Assembly (NCBI GenBank): GCA_914767885.1
Contig: CAJZBQ010000050.1
Span: forward strand, 620,001 to 684,000
Direction of reading: 5' to 3'
Source of the DNA: Blepharisma stoltei
Lineage: Eukaryota > Ciliophora > Heterotrichea > Heterotrichida > Blepharismidae
Length of the DNA stretch: 64,000 nt
This document shows, piece after piece, positions 1 to 11,800 of this stretch. The notes beneath the pieces were generated by a model that was not told the origin of the DNA, ran no database searches, and saw nothing but the letters and a program-made list of their open reading frames with translations. The translations under genes and the position numbers were made by a program. Within the stretch, counting starts at the first letter, position 1. Every line of letters begins with the position of its first letter.

Positions 1-815
1 AACAGCTATTTGATGCCTTTATTTTCCGCTTTATGGACTTGAGCACAAATTCATTGTTTAGCATTTTTTGCTCGTTTAAGCCGCCATCTTGATTTTGTAC
101 ACTATATAAAAAATTAAAACTCTTAAGTCACCACTTGCGGTTTCATTCCAAACTTGATATTTGAGAACTAAAATAAGTTATTTGATGCCTTTATTTTCCG
201 CTTTTTGGACTCGAGCACAAATTCATTTTTGAACAATTTTTTTTCGTTTAAGCAGCCATCTTGATTTTGCTCGCTATAGAAATATTAAAAACTCTTAAGT
301 CACCACTTGCGGTTTCATTGAGAACTTGGTATTTAAAGTATCAAAACAACTATTTGACACCTTTATTTTCCGCTTTCTGGACTCGAGCACAAATTCATTT
401 TTGAACATTTTTTGTTCGTTTAAGCTGCCATCTTGATTTTGCTCGCTATATAAAATATTAAAACTCTTAAGTCACCACTTGCGGTTTCATTGAGAACTTG
501 GTATTTAAAGTGTCAAAACAGCTATTTGGTGCCTTTATTTTCCGCTTTCTGGACTCGAGCACAAATTCATTTTGAACAATTTTTGCTCGTTTAAGCCGCC
601 ATCTTGATTTTGTGTACGCTCAATAAAAAATTAAAACTCTCTTAAGCCACCACTTGCGGTTTTATTGTAGACTTGATATTTGAGAACAAAAAAAGCTATT
701 TGACACCTCTATTTTCCACTTTCTGGACTCGAGCACAAATTTATTTTTGAACATTTTTTTGTTCGTTTAATCCGCCATCTTGATTTTGTCAACTTTCTGA
801 TCATCCTTAACATCA
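1..815. repeat. Tandem satellite, about 172 bp unit, five copies
   Basis: Five successive units each carry GCTATTTGA-like, TTTTCCGCTTTCTGGACTC, ACAAATTCATTTTTGAACA, GCCATCTTGATTTTG and CACCACTTGCGGTTTCATT blocks in the same order. Unit starts fall near 5, 177, 348, 518 and 694, a period of about 170-176 bp. The copies differ by point changes and 1-3 base indels. The array is already inside a unit at base 1, so it probably extends beyond the window. It stops shortly before the ATG at 832. I see no coding potential in it. Confidence 0.93.
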
Positions 816-831
816 GAAAATTAAAAAAATA

Positions 832-3800
832 ATGGCAATTTTTTATTATTTATTTCAAGTACTAACCAGAATTGACTCGTCAAAACTATTTGACAAACCA
901 AAATACATTGAAATTAAAAAATTTGCAAGAAATCAAAATTCCACAATAGCTCAGGTATTCATAATTCAGACCAAAAAAATTCCTTCAAGTTCTCTAGACT
1001 GGATCGGGCAGAACTTTTCACTTTTACTATTTGCCTCTCTTATGGAGAAGGAAAAGCTAATTTTCATGGTCCAAAGACCTTTTAGTCAAACTAAGATGCA
1101 CGTCTTTTCGCGCTATTGAAGAGAAAGTTCTATACAATTGATAAGGTTTTTTCTTCTAAATTTCAATTAAATAACTCATCTGAATCTTCTTTTATATATA
1201 TGAGTTCATGATTGCCAGATTCGTATAATTTTGTTTTCTTTATAATTGATTCAGCAGCTTGCTTCAAGTGCTTGGAAGTTGCAATGATTGCACAGAGTTC
1301 TCGATGATTGAGAAAGGCCACTCTGCTTTCTCATTAGTTAAATGACATAGAAACTAGGCAAGCTTCTTTCATTTTAATATGTAAAAATTTAAAAACTTAT
1401 AAATTTTATGAAGGAAAGATGCTGAATCAGCACACAATAATATAAAAACTTATAGCGTACCTTCAGAAAAACTTACACGGAAATTGAGCCACTTGATTTC
1501 AAATTAGACGGCGAAATAGACTTTATGTGTTTGAAAAATAAGTATATAGGTGCTATACTCACATTTTGTAAATTTGTGATTTTATGCTGATTTGATTATC
1601 AGTATTTGCATAAAATTATTATTATTTAAAAATTAAATGTTTGTTTCAATTTAAATGAGGTTAAATTACCAAGCTGTTAATCTCGATATATTTTTAGAGA
1701 CTTATCTTCCTATTCAATCAATTGATAATATTTCTGGTAATTTTCTAATTCCCAATTAAGTTTATTACCAAACTATAAATAAAAATGATTGCTTTTATAA
1801 CTATTTGAGCCATTTTTGACCTCTCTTATAATTTTATAGTTTTTTAAACTGTGCTTTTCAATTAAAATTATGAAAGCCTATCAAATATTATTGGATAATT
1901 GATTTTTGTTAATTATATTTGATAAAGTTCTATTAAATATATTTTAACTTTTAATTATACTTGATAATTGCTCATTTTGAAGTTAAAATATTTTATAGTA
2001 AACTGCTTTATCACTTGCTCCTTTGAAGATCTAGTTATATCTAATATAGATCAATATGCATTAAAATGGAGGCACGTGTCTACCTGCATCCTTACGTAAT
2101 AGTCAAGACCTTATGGCTACGGCGAACTGAGACGGACTTCGAGCCGAGGATCAGGTGCAGACTCAATAGATGTGCATCTTTGGTAGGCTTTGGCTGCTTT
2201 CCTGTGGTTGGAAATGGAGGTGTTCAAAACGTCCTTTGGATCAGAGGACCCATGGGCATGGCTGGAGTCAAAAAGTGATAGAACCTCCCGAATGGGAGTC
2301 TCTGTTGATTGCGTCACTAATTTGGCTAACACCTGACTTTAATAATCCTAATCTAATATAGATCATTTATAAAATTCTGAATAGCTTATATGATGATGAA
2401 GCTGACATAAAGGCAATTGATGACATATTTTATAATTAACAGGATAAGAAAAAGCACTTAAAAGATGAAATTAATGCAACCAAATAAAAGGAAAATGATT
2501 AATTTCGAGTAAAGCTTGCAAATTAAAAAGACTTGAAGGAATAGATTCCAGAAATAAAATATTTTAATTAAATTTTGAATTCTGAGAAGTAATTATATTA
2601 CTCATCCAATAAAAGCAAGATATTGGATTCAGAAGGCAAAATATTTAACTTGCGATCCAAAAGATAAATTTTATAAATAAATTCTGATTTAAAATATTTA
2701 TAAATTGGATTTTTTGAAAATCAAAATCATTTCTTATATATAGCTTTATTAGAGAGATAAATTTTTTGTTCTTGACAAAGGGGGAGTAAATAAAAATATA
2801 ATAAGGTTATAATCGATAATATTTTTAGTATTTTAAATCTATTTAGAGCAAATAAGCACATAATTTGAGTTTTAAATCAATTGCTTAACTTAAAATCATA
2901 GCCGCAAATTCATCTTTAAAGTTCCTTTACCATCTTACTCCTATTATCCTTAATAGAATAACTCTTTTGAAAATTTAACAAAAATTAGGAAACAAACCTA
3001 ACTACAGAAGTTAGAGAATGGGCTAGTTCTCCACACCATTTTAATATATATGTTTGCTCGCTAACCAATTTTAAGTTAATTAAAGATTAGGTTTTATTTC
3101 TTCGAAGCCTTACAGATGAAAGAAGTCGATGAGATGTGGGCGAGCCTTCTGGGTATGCCGATATTTTTACAAGAGATAACTCTCTTCTAGCTTTCATCCT
3201 GGCTCTTGATGATATCTAGAAACCTTAGAGTGCAGAGATTAGTGTCTCTATGCTGCTTCAAAGTTTAGAGCTTTATTTATGGATAAACTCAGTTGTTAAT
3301 GCTGATATTAGTGGCTTCTTGGGTTAAATTTTTTATATATATTCCTACTAGGAAGAAAAGTCTTCATTTCTAAACATGTAAAGCAAAACCCAGGCAGGAG
3401 GACAAATGCCTATATCCATAGGCTCTATTTCTGCTCTTCTTGGCTTCACATGGCATCAAGGTCCAAAACTCTGAAAAGACCAAGAGAGGACTAGCCGGAG
3501 ATATAGCCATTTTATTTTTGTCGCTAACAGTGGAGAGGAAGTTATTGATTTTGAATATTTAGGCATAAATACTTTAAAGAGAAAAAAATTACTAAAACTG
3601 ATATCACCAAATTTTAAGAGCTTCTCTTTTATCAATAGATGCAGAAATTCAAAAATTTCTTATATTTTGAATTTTAAAATAAATATTCTAGTTATGTCCG
3701 GAATTTCAAAATTATCACCTATCATATATTTTCTAATTCCATATACGAATTTTATTTAAAATTATAATTTTAATTTCTTAGGCATTGAGATATCAAAGGA

Positions 3801-3870
3801 ATCGCAAAAAGATCTGAAAACAAATTGTTTCTTATAACACATAGCAAAATACAAAAAGAATCATAAAACC
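832..3870 (+). CDS. Germline-limited gene-like ORF, readable only with UAR=Gln and UGA=Trp (Q1)
   Basis: From the ATG at 832 the first 95 codons are open under any code (MAIFYYLFQVLTRIDSSKLF...). After that the same frame keeps a protein-like composition to about 3870 if TAA/TAG are read as Gln and TGA as Trp. Examples are SGYADIFTRDNSLLAFILAL near 3150, MPISIGSISALLGFTWHQG near 3410 and a lysine/glutamate-rich helical segment near 2400-2560. CAA/CAG and TGG are used as well. A SINE-like insertion with its target duplication (312 bp, a multiple of three) sits at 2039-2350, and the same frame continues beyond it. No 3' stop can be assigned; the reading runs almost to the next gene at 3884. I recognise no domain. 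It could be a pseudogene with nonsense changes, but no frameshift is needed. Confidence 0.5.
2054..2350 (+). mobile_element. SINE-like element, copy 1, with 15-bp target-site duplication
   Basis: GC-richer than its surroundings and shared with copies at 21746-22172 and, inverted, 44079-44711. Common blocks include ACCTTATGGCTACGGCGAAC, GACTTCGAGCCGAG and GGTTGGAAATGGAGGTG. It ends in a CCTAA-like tail (AATAATCCTAATCTAA). The 15-bp ATCTAATATAGATCA is duplicated at 2039-2053 and 2351-2365, as expected of target-primed retrotransposition. The TGGCTACGGCG and GACTTCGAGCC blocks loosely resemble a pol III A box and B box, so a tRNA-derived SINE is possible. This copy lacks about 130-340 bp present in the others. 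Confidence 0.75.
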
Positions 3871-3883
3871 AATAAATTAATAA

Positions 3884-4951
3884 ATGGTGAAAAACATACC
3901 TCAAGAACTTAAGCCTGTAGCTAAGCTCGAAACTGCTACGGATCCTAGACCATCTAACTTTAATCCTGAAGAATTTGATTCCAGTTCTCAAGAAATGCAT
4001 GAGCCTATCCCTTCATTAGATGCTTGCAATCCAAAAAAGCCGAGCTTGGCAAAAGCTAAAAAGTCTCAAATAAAATTTGAGAACACTGCTGTTGGATGTT
4101 TGATTCAATATCTAACCATCCCTTTAAATTTGAAAAAAATTGATAATTTTTTATTTTGCTAAAATTAAGGCCCTTTAAAAGAAAAAATTATAATTTTAAT
4201 AGAGATTAATAATTTCTATTAAGCTTTATTATCAGATTAATTAGAAATGAATTATTTTTATTCCAGTTTAAAGGTAGGAGTAAGGAAAAACAGCCCAAGC
4301 TCCTTACTTCCTCGCTTAGTATGCGAAATAGGTTTTTTCCTTGATCGAAAAGAGTTAATTTATTTTAATATCGATTATTTTTTTTCTGATCTAAAAGACT
4401 AAAAAGGGCCTTAATTTAATTATTGAATTTATCAGCCTTATGAAAATATTTGGGTTTTTCACAGGGAGTTAGAAGATATTGTCCGACATGTAAAATCAGT
4501 CGAAAGCAGCTTGATAACGACTGGTGGAACAAAATTTAGACTAAATGCCTTTAAAATCGCTGATCATGCTATATCATGGAACCCAAAGCTATTTTTGTTG
4601 GATAGACACTTCAATTATTGTCTGAATGTAACCAAAAATTAGGAAACAAAAGCTGCAGAAGTCGAAGAAAATTTTAAAAATAGAGATGCAAGAAAAGCCC
4701 AGCAAGAAAGAGAGTCAAAGGAAAGGAGCAATAAAAGACTGCAACTGCAAATAGAGAAAAGAAAAAGCTGGGAAAAGATAAGAAAAATCATCATGAATGA
4801 TTTAAGCGGGGATATGGATGACCCATCATATCTGACGAAGGTGTTTCTCATTTTGACATCAGGCAATAAAGAACTCGCAAGTAAGGTGACTAAAGAAATC
4901 AGGCTGGCTTATTTCAACATGATAAAAAATAAAAATTCTAATTCTTCTTAA
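3884..4951 (+). CDS. Winged-helix-like/coiled-coil protein, paralog 1, interrupted by two IESs and a 15-nt intron
   Basis: Starts MVKNIPQEL and ends at the TAA at 4949-4951; 239 aa once 4113-4280, 4304-4468 and the intron 4628-4642 (GTAACCAAAAATTAG) are removed. All three joins keep frame and match the paralog at 18996-19931, including the shared intron position. Residues about 60-140 (KFENTAVGCLIQYL, then ISWNPKLFLLDRH) look like a small winged-helix fold such as the HARE-HTH group; this is a weak inference. Residues 145-215 are charged and coiled-coil-like (NKRLQLQIEKRKSWEKIRKI). The in-frame TAG after the last residue of exon 3 lies inside the intron and is not read through. Role unknown; a nuclear DNA-associated function is plausible. 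Confidence 0.85.
4113..4280. mobile_element. IES, 168 bp, TAA-flanked, family B-like ends
   Basis: TAA at 4113-4115 and 4281-4283 flank a segment whose ends, CCATCCCTTTAAATTTG and (complement) CTCCTACCTTTAAACTGG, resemble the CTCCCCCCTTTAAATTGGAAC termini of the larger family B elements at 24576 and 32123. Removing one TAA plus the interior joins Gln-Tyr-Leu to Arg-Lys-Asn in frame, exactly as in the uninterrupted paralog. Confidence 0.9.
4304..4468. mobile_element. IES, 165 bp, TTA-flanked
   Basis: TTA at 4304-4306 and 4469-4471 flank it; the ends are CTTCCTCGC... and ...CACAGGGAG. Only 23 coding bases separate it from the preceding IES. Excision gives SPSSLEDIVRH in frame, matching GPSSIEDIVRH in the paralog, which has no insertion here. 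Confidence 0.9.
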
Positions 4952-5891
4952 AGCATACCATGCTGGGAATAAAAATACCTTAATTTTTTTTCTTCTAAAA
5001 TCTTCTTTGAGACTTTAATAAAATTTGTCTTTTTAAAGCAAATGATTTTAAAAATTTTTATAACTTATATCTTAAAGCCAAATTTTTTCTGTGATATTTA
5101 TTACTACTTTTTTTCGAATTCTGTTGAAAATTTTAGTTGTTCTGATCGATTCATGATACCTATGATTTTATTTTACCAAAAAATTCTTTATCGCTTTTTA
5201 TCAATCTAAAAGAGAAGAGTAAAAATCTCCTTACTTCGGTAAAATTTGGACTTTAGCCACCCTATTTTCGTACTTTTATCGTTTTGCTTTATAAGCATTT
5301 TGTCCATTTTGGTTGTCAAGCCAAAATGAATTTCTTCAACACTCAATCATTTCGAAGGATTTCTTGGAAAACTCTTCCAAATATCCACAAATATTAATAA
5401 AAATCCACTTAAAAGCCTAAATTCTCATTAATTTCAAAGAATTAAAAAACAAATATCTGAAATCTCAAAATAGCAAACGGCTTGCTATGAAACAGCAAAT
5501 TTTGATCTTTTCAATTATGCTTTCTTCTTGGCTGATCTCAAATCCCAAGCGTTTGAGCTGATTTTTCTTAAAAAGGATTTGGACTCTCTAAATTTTTGTG
5601 TATTTGGCCCTTAACTCTGAACTTTTGCATAGCTTCCTAGGCCAAAAACTCGTTGGAGCCTGCAAGGAATTATTTAAAACCTATTCCCCATCTCAGGGTT
5701 CAAAAAAACAGGTACGGAGCTAAATTTTCGACCCGTCATCTTTATTATTATAAGGGTGTTTCAAAAGTCAGTTTCCATATTTACAAATTGAAAAAGTCTC
5801 TGTCCGCGCATAAATCGAATTTTTTAAAATTTTCTCAAATGAATATCCACCATTGGTTTTAACAATAAACATTATTTAAATAAGTCACAAT
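4952..5891. other. AT-rich spacer
   Basis: About 940 bp between the paralog-1 stop and the surface-protein start. Plus-strand fragments such as 5653-5862 are open but I cannot attach them to a gene. No repeat or RNA recognised. The last 100 bp presumably hold the promoter of the gene at 5892, but no motif stands out. Confidence 0.5.
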
Positions 5892-8800
5892 ATGAAAAGT
5901 CTCATAAGCTTTATCGCCCTTATTGGACTTGCTTCTTGTTTGACATTTGGATCATATGATTCAAATTTAGACCCTGGCAGAATTGTTTGGCCAAAAGATA
6001 CTTGGTTTAACAACCCTATTGAGCTTGCCCAAACTAATACAGGATCAACAGTCACCATGACAGTTAACTTCAGACCTACTACTACTTTGACTGGAGCAAC
6101 AGTTCAGATCATTTTCCCTTCAACTTATTCTACAGAATCTACCAAAACTGTTACTCTTTCCACTACTTACAACTTAGAGTCTGGCAAAGATACAAGTGTT
6201 ACTTATTCTACAACTCTTCCTAGCGCAGGCTCATATGGTCCATTTGGAATAGTTACTAGACGCAGCGAAACTGGGCAAATTGTCGATGCAAACTACAATT
6301 TCGGTTGCATCGCAGTAACTAGCTCAGTATCATCAAGCTCTCTTACTGTTTCTAGAACTACAAGCAGTACTGCCACTACAATTAACACTGACAATACTCT
6401 TGAATTCCAGTTCACACTGACCTTCAGTCTTTGGGCTCATGATATCATTGAGATTGCTCCAGATTCAAATTGGGTCCTAAAAACAGGCCCAACTTGCAAA
6501 TCAGTCGGAGACTCAAACCCTCTCTTAGGTCCAGACAGCTCGAATACCAGCAACCTACCTTGCTCACTTGGACTAAAAAGCTCAACAACTGCTGGAGTGG
6601 CAACTGGGGCTGATACTACTGTTGCTTCAGACAGCATTTATATTTATGGAATTGCTTCAGACGCTTATGTTTCTCAAGGATCGACTTCAAATTCATATAC
6701 CATAAAGCTTGATGTTAGTTCTATTACTTCACCAGCATGGGTCACAAGCTCAAGCTCCTGGACAGTTTACATTTGGAGATTCGGAACCAACAACTTGCTT
6801 GCTAACTCCCCCCTCCGTGAGCGAACCAAAAAATCTTGTAGGGGGTTTAAGTTTTTTTAAATAAAATTATATATATATAAATTTTTATAGAAAAATTATT
6901 TTTTCGAAATTTAAAAATATCCCACTTCGCAAAAATTGGAAAGCAAATATTATTTTAATTTGTAAAGTTTATGTTTTAAAACGCAACTCCATTAAAATTA
7001 ATAGAGATTTCATTATACTAATTATACTTATATATAATTTTTTTTCCATAAAAAATTTTTGTTCGCTCACGGAGGTGGGGTTTTTGGGTAAAAAATAGGT
7101 GTTTTTCTAATGGTTTTGTTCGCTCGCGGAGTGGGGGAGTAAGTACTACACAAGCTCTGGTCCAGCATCTACTGCAGGATCAGCTACTTTTACAAGCTGG
7201 CAAAGTGTTAACTTCCCTTCAAACACAGTCATGCAAAATCAAGTTATATTTACTAAGCTTACAGTAGGCACTAATAATCCTTTGCCTGCTGAAAGCACTT
7301 TGACTGTCACTTTCAGCGGTGTTAATATATATGATACTATTTGGTGGTCAGATCTCGATACCACCACTGGCGCATCTGCTGATGGACTATGCTACGTTAC
7401 CCCAGCTATTGATGGCGCAAGCTGTTCAGCATCTGATGCGACAACTGCAACTGTGACATTTACTAAAGCACAAGCTAAAGGATCAGTATCTTTTGTTTTA
7501 TTAAGCTACTTATCTGGATCAAGTCCAACAGTTACTAAAATTACTACATACTATGGCTCAACCTCTAATGTTGTAGATCAAAGCGCAAGCAATCCAGGCA
7601 CATTTACAGTTAAAGTAGCCTCAACAACTTATTATAAGATTCCTGATGTTGCTTTGCATGCTCTTTCACACGGCACTACAAGCTATCCAAAAATGACCTC
7701 TCAAAGTGCCCCTGCTCCATATGCTCTAGGAGCCTCAGGTTCTGTTAACGGGCAAAACCAAGGAGGTGTCAAAAATAAAGATATTTTCATTCGTATTACT
7801 CCTGGCAGCTCAAACACTTGGGGTGGTGGGTCTGGTTATGCAACAACTGTAGTTTTATATTTCAACAGAGCAACTTCATTCGAATATAGTAATTTTGGCT
7901 CAGTTTATTTTGAGAGCACTGCTTCAAAAGCTGATTACATTGATACTGCATCTTCATTTTCATCAGCAGCTGCCACTTTGACAGCAACTACTAATGGTAT
8001 TACTCCTGGAGTCTCAACAAGCAATCAACTTTCTTTATCATTCACTTCCTCAACCGATGGTCTCGCAAGTGGCTCTTACTACTTTTTACAGTACTCTGAT
8101 GCTACCAAAACAAGCTTACCTTTTATAGCATCCAATCTAGGAACCTTTTACGAAATTTGGGCTATTGCATCCTATACAGTGACTACCACAGCCACAACTG
8201 AAATTGGGAGCTCAGTAATTTCTGTACTTCCTCAAACCGCTAGTTCTCAATTCTTTACAGTGCCTATTTGCATAGATAACCTGGATGGAATCCCAATAGT
8301 CAATCACTATGAACCATTAACTGTAGACTTTGACTTTTCCTCCCAATCATACGCAATTGACATTGAAATTGATGTAGGATATAGCACTACGACAGGATTC
8401 ATGGGTACTGGCATCATGGCAAATAGCGATAATACTGGAACTCTTACCCTTAATACCAACTTTTTATCTAGTGCCTCTGGCGCTACTGCTACTTTTAAAG
8501 TCTCAACGAATAAGCTAACAATTACTCTCAAAGGTCTTGGATCGACTACTATTTCATCTTCAACAAAGGTATTAACTTATTTCCCAAGCGCAATCGCTAC
8601 CTTAGCAGAAGCATCCTTGAACATTAATTCATATTTCTACTTCCCAAAATCATCTGATAGTTCAGTTAGACAAGTTCTCTACCAAGGTTCACTTAGCTGG
8701 ACCGTCGCATCTGTAAAAAATTTCGATGCTACATCAACAGGTGCTACAAAAACTTCAGCCACAGCATGGGCCATTGGATCTTCAGCAGGCGTTACTATTT

Positions 8801-11800
8801 CTAATACTCTTGATAGCGATAATAGAGCAACTTCAATAGTCAATAATGATTATAGGGCTTTCCCTTGAATAGCCCGATAACGGGCTGGCTTCATCCCGTC
8901 ATTGGGCTATTCAATGGAAAGCCCCATATATTGGAATTGGCCTCTCACCAGGATTTATATTTTCAGGAACTCCTACATACTCTGTTAAAGTTGGTTCGGG
9001 TAGTACTACAAATTCTCCTGCTTCTACAACATATTATTTAGGCTCTTCAAGTGATACTGGAGTCGGCGGGTTTATTATGGCTTATGGTACATGGGGTGCT
9101 GCAACACCTACTTCTACTGCATCAACCTATGACCTCGCAGTTACAGCTCTCCAACCACCAAACCATTCTCTTATAGCTGGAGAAGGCACGTGGGGTGTGT
9201 GGGTAGCATCATCATCAGCAATAGGAGGCGCATGCTCTTATTCTGAAGCTTATTCTAGCTCCTCTGATTCTACTGTTACAATAGATGAAACCACATTAGC
9301 CACTCCGACATGCACTAGCAGTTCTGGCTCTATTATAGGGCTAAGTGCAGACTCTGTAAATCTTTCAATGACTTTTGGCTTCACCACTACCATTACAGTG
9401 CCTAAAGATGGTAAAGTTACTTTCACTTTGGATAGCTCATGGACTTGGCCAAGTACAGCATCAAGCTACTCATCTTCAATTTCAGCAACTTTTGGCATTT
9501 CTGGCTCAACTTTAACAGCTACGTTGACTGCTGAACTTAAAGCAGGCTCATATACTGTGATCGCAGCTGGAGTTGCACCACCAACAAATAGCGGAGCTTC
9601 AAGCATTGACAAGGATTGCTTCACAGCACTTAAAACCTCGACAGCTGGTTTTACAATTGAGAGTTGGGCTACAGCTGGAGGAAGCCCATTGCAAACATCA
9701 ATTGCTTCTTCTGCTTCTGTGACAACTGGTGTTTCTACTTTGACTGTCAATGCCTATCCTAACGTTCCAAGCAAGCTTGCTGATATCTTGCTTACATTTT
9801 CTTTAAATAAAAAAATCCCTGCTACTGGCTATATTACGATATCGACACCTTCTTCTCTTACTTGGTCTTATTCCACATCAACAGCTAGCATTAAAAACTA
9901 CTGTTGGACCAACTTTGTATACAGCAGATGTGAAATAGCTTCATCAACTACAATCAACATTTACCCATCTGCTGACATTGCCTCTGGAACCAGCATTGTT
10001 GTTTATTTGGATGGCGCAACCACTTTTTCAGCTGCAGGAAGCTCAGGAAACTTCTTGATTTATGCCTATTGGGGATCAGCTCCAACTAAAATTGTTGATG
10101 ACTCAGCAGTCACCTCAGGTGGAGCTGCAATTACTGTTGGATCTGCTGTTTCTGCTGCACTTACCCTTGGAGTTACTATGGACATCTCAACTGCAGGAGA
10201 AAAGGCTGCTTACACATTTACCTTCAGTTCTGAAGCAGCAATTGCAAGCGGAGATCTAATATACATTCAATTCCCAAGAGACTTTGACGCTTACATTGGA
10301 GATGCTGACAACACCTACCCTGACTGTTTACCAAATAACTGGTATCTCACCTGCACATCATCAGCTCTTGGCACCGGCATTACTTGCACTGCAGATCACT
10401 GGTATCTTATTGTATCAGGAGCTTCTGCACAATCTGCTGGAGCTTCAGCATCCCTCGTTGTCTATGGTGTAAGAAATCCAGGACCTTCTGCAACTGGATA
10501 TTTCAATATTTGGCATTACGATTCAACTCAAAAGCTAAAGGCTTCATTTTATTCATCTGTTTCAGTAACCCCTACTTCCTCAATTAGCAATATTAACCTT
10601 AAGCCTCTATCAGCTACAGACCGCACATTGACCACTTCCACAACCTATAACTTCGATTTCTACCCAGCCATAAGTTCAAGTACCACCTTCAGCTCAGCCA
10701 ATACATTCAACATTGTTTTCCCTCAACAATTCAACGTCAAACTATACTCTACCAGCTCTTTAAGCTGCAGTGCATCAACTTATGATGAAACTTCAGCCAC
10801 ATCTCCTACTGGAAGCAGTTGGGTAAGCACCAGCTCTTGCAGCGTAAGTGGAAACGTCGTCTCTTTTGCCATTCCAAGCGGCTCAACTCCTACAGTCAAA
10901 ACAACTGACAGAATCAGAATTTCATTGACCAGCGTTAACAATCCACAGTATGGCTTAACAAGAACCAAAGGTTGGGATGTTATAGCCTGAACACGCTATT
11001 GCTAGATAATTACTAAGAATTAGAATTGCCAGTTCTGGGTTCAAGCTATATCTCTATATAAGTAAGTAAATCTAGACTATAATAGATCTGCCAACTCAGA
11101 GTGTTAGTTTGCCACTGGAATTAGAAGTCAAATTTCCATGCATATTGTACAAGACCAGGCATAATCAGAGTAATAAAGGGTTTAGGCTATACTGGAAGCA
11201 ATTATGGATCTTCGTATTCTTATTGGTCAAACAGATTTGACTTATACGTTGTAGACTCCACCAACAAGGTCCTTACTGGAAGAACTTATGGAGTCCTTAA
11301 CTCTGGATATTTAGGATACTCCCTGAGCACTGCTTCATCAATTGATGTTAATTCATACAAAGGATCAACCAAGGCTAACCACATCCAACTCTTACCTGGA
11401 CAACAAAGTGGTGATATTTCAATCAGCGTTGTCTCAGGATCAAATAACTTTGGCTTGAAATCACAAAAATTGGTACTGACTGCAAAGACAAACTCTAATT
11501 ATCCAGACACAGCTAGCAATATTAAATTCACTTCATTCTACCACTCATACACTGCTTTCCAATTGGATAGTGAAATCGCGTTCAGAGTATCAGCTGCTAC
11601 TGGAACTGCACTCGGAATTTATTATGCTACGAAAGGTTAAGATTGATTTTATGGCTGAAATCAAGCCCTTATTTTTATTATCAGTAAATTTGTTTAAAAT
11701 TCTCAAGCTTACTCCCCCCCCTCCGTGAGTGAACAAAAAAATTTTGTTCACTCACGGAGGGGGTTAATTTTTTTGTTTTTAACAAAATTTATATATAAAT

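Noticed and set aside
2066-2361. Overlapping short ORFs on both strands
   Set aside because: They fall inside the SINE-like element, and the frames are not kept among its three copies.
4628-4642. In-frame TAG (and TAA in the paralog at 19389-19403) read through as Gln
   Set aside because: Both lie in a 15-nt GT...AG segment at the same codon position in the two paralogs; splicing explains them without readthrough.
10981-11046. 66-bp IES with better inverted ends
   Set aside because: Cutting here leaves an in-frame TAA and no suitable intron; the 97-bp cut restores frame directly.
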